Shown piece after piece: positions 6,081 to 7,177 of a DNA stretch of 7,177 nt. The notes beneath the pieces are model-generated. The model was not told where the DNA came from. It was given only the letters and a program-made list of their open reading frames with translations, and ran no database searches. This DNA comes from Verrucomicrobiales bacterium (GTDB lineage: Bacteria > Verrucomicrobiota > Verrucomicrobiia > Limisphaerales > UBA1100): the NCBI GenBank assembly GCA_011523245.1, contig WTHG01000085.1, positions 1 through 7,177 on the forward strand. The letters run 5' to 3'. A program made the position numbers and the translations under genes. The first letter of the stretch is position 1. The number at the start of each line of letters is the position of its first letter.

Positions 6081-7177
6081 TTAAATTCTATGGCCCATTT
6101 TTTTACGTTTGGTGTTGAGGTATTTATGGTTGTGCTTGTTCGGCGCAATCTTAATCGGTAATTGCTCAACAATTTCCAATCCATAGCCGTCGAGGCCCAC
6201 TACCTTCTTGGGGTTATTGGTTAGCAAGCGAATGCGACGCACGCCGAGGTCGGCGAGGATCTGAGCGCCCAAGCCATATTCTCGGAGGTCCATAGCGAAG
6301 CCCAATTGTTCGTTTGCTTCGACAGTATCTAGGCCTTCCTCTTGCAATTTGTAGGCATGAATCTTGGGGGCCAATCCGATCCCCCTGCCCTCTTGGCGCA
6401 TGTAAACAATCACGCCAGCGCCCTCTTGGGCGACCTGCCGCATGGCGTCGTCAAGTTGCGGGCCACAATCGCATCGGAGACTGCCGAATACATCCCCGGT
6501 TAGACACTCGCTATGCACTCGTACTAGGACGCTCTCCGTCTTTTCTACGTCTCCACACACCAGCGCAATGTGACTCTGGCCATCTAGGGCGCTTTGGTAA
6601 AGATGCAGTTTAAAATCACCATGTTCGCTAGGTAGGTTGATGACTTCAATTTTCTCGACTAACTTTTCGCGACTGCGGCGGTATTTAATGAGTTCCTCAA
6701 TAGAACAGATCTTAAGATTGTGGGTCTTGGCAAAGCGTTTGAGTTTCGGAAGTCTGGCCATATTTCCGGAGTCATCCATGATCTCACATATAACGCCGAT
6801 TGGGCGACACTCGGCGAGTTTAGTTAAGTCAACCGCCGCTTCAGTGTGGCCCGCACGTTGTAGTACGCCGCCTGGGCGTGCGCGTAACGGAAACACATGG
6901 CCGGGTTGTACTAGGTCTTCCGGCATTGCAGTAGGGTTCGCCATAGTTCGAATCGTCTGAGCTCGGTCTTTAGCGCTAATACCGGTAGTAATATTCTTTG
7001 CAGCATCGACGCTCACTTGAAAATCGGTTTGGAAACTTTCTTGATTGCGCGGAACCATGCGCTCAATTCCAAGTTGTCGCAGACGATCCTCCGTTGTTGG
7101 TACGCAGATCAGGCCTCGGCCGTGTTTAGCCATGAAATTAATTGATTTGGGCGTGGCGTGCTCGGCCGCCATGATCA
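6081..7177 (-). CDS. ribBA: Bifunctional DHBP synthase / GTP cyclohydrolase II, 5' end cut by window
   Basis: Makes both precursors of riboflavin: the RibB domain turns ribulose 5-phosphate into 3,4-dihydroxy-2-butanone 4-phosphate, and the RibA domain opens GTP. The frame is open to the window edge. The first in-frame ATG (7172) reads MAAEHATPKSINFMAKHGRG, which is an internal family sequence, so the true start lies beyond 7177 and about 35-45 residues are missing, including the acidic DDEDRENEGD motif. Counting from that Met: TTGISAKDR (62-70), GHVFPLRAR (91-99), RAGHTEAAVDL (106-116) and GVICEIM (126-132) mark RibB. The RibA part has the zinc cysteines 223, 234 and 236 in SECLTGDVFGSLRCDCG, RQEGRGIGL (259-267) and LLTNNPKK (316-323). 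Both domains look catalytically complete in the visible part. The C-terminus (NTKRKKMGHRI) is normal. Confidence 0.96.
   Translation of the reverse strand, partial: IMAAEHATPKSINFMAKHGRGLICVPTTEDRLRQLGIERMVPRNQESFQTDFQVSVDAAKNITTGISAKDRAQTIRTMANPTAMPEDLVQPGHVFPLRARPGGVLQRAGHTEAAVDLTKLAECRPIGVICEIMDDSGNMARLPKLKRFAKTHNLKICSIEELIKYRRSREKLVEKIEVINLPSEHGDFKLHLYQSALDGQSHIALVCGDVEKTESVLVRVHSECLTGDVFGSLRCDCGPQLDDAMRQVAQEGAGVIVYMRQEGRGIGLAPKIHAYKLQEEGLDTVEANEQLGFAMDLREYGLGAQILADLGVRRIRLLTNNPKKVVGLDGYGLEIVEQLPIKIAPNKHNHKYLNTKRKKMGHRI

Noticed and set aside
7170..7172. ATG as the true start of ribBA.
   Set aside because: The protein from this Met begins inside the DHBP synthase domain and would lack the acidic substrate-binding motif; the frame stays open to the window edge.
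1..7177. CRISPR arrays, insertion sequences, tRNA or rRNA genes, attachment sites, defence systems.
   Set aside because: No repeated spacers, transposase motifs, terminal inverted repeats or RNA gene signatures were seen on either strand; nearly all bases belong to conserved metabolic genes.

Overview
This window holds seven protein genes, all on the minus strand, so the biology reads from the right end to the left. It looks like the chromosome of an aerobic Gram-negative bacterium, most likely of the PVC group (Verrucomicrobiota, perhaps Opitutae-like). I base this on remembered resemblance of the subunit I helix VIII region (IPSVILLTCL), the RibH sequence IIHEVLLLEN and the heme A synthase to proteins of that group. 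No database search was possible, so the phylum is a moderate-confidence inference.

Right part (7177-5608): the end of a riboflavin cluster. It contains ribBA (DHBP synthase fused to GTP cyclohydrolase II, its N-terminus cut by the window edge) followed 2 nt later by ribH (lumazine synthase). RibA and RibB activities make the two precursors that RibH condenses to lumazine, the last step but one to riboflavin.

Middle (5607-5440): a 168-nt gene-free, AT-rich control region. It holds a perfect 7-bp inverted repeat of the Crp family type (TGTGA-N6-TCACA). Its centre lies exactly where a class II activator should sit relative to a TATAAG -10 element facing the oxidase operon. A second 7-bp dyad overlaps that -10 element.

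Left part (5439-1): a tightly packed aa3-type cytochrome c oxidase operon, ctaA-ctaB-ctaD-ctaE-ctaF, with gaps of -1, 12, 11 and 7 nt; ctaF is cut by the left edge. CtaB makes heme O from heme B, CtaA oxidises it to heme A, and CtaD (subunit I) carries heme a, heme a3 and CuB. CtaE and CtaF are subunits III and IV. Subunit II (ctaC, the CuA subunit) is not in the window.

I found no mobile element, CRISPR array, RNA gene or wholly unknown gene; this is mainly a housekeeping region. The points worth a second look are: a subunit I that keeps the D-pathway but has Leu where the K-pathway Lys should be; a subunit III with a soluble insertion of about 180 residues; a CtaA with an extra hydrophobic segment; and the predicted Crp-type promoter.
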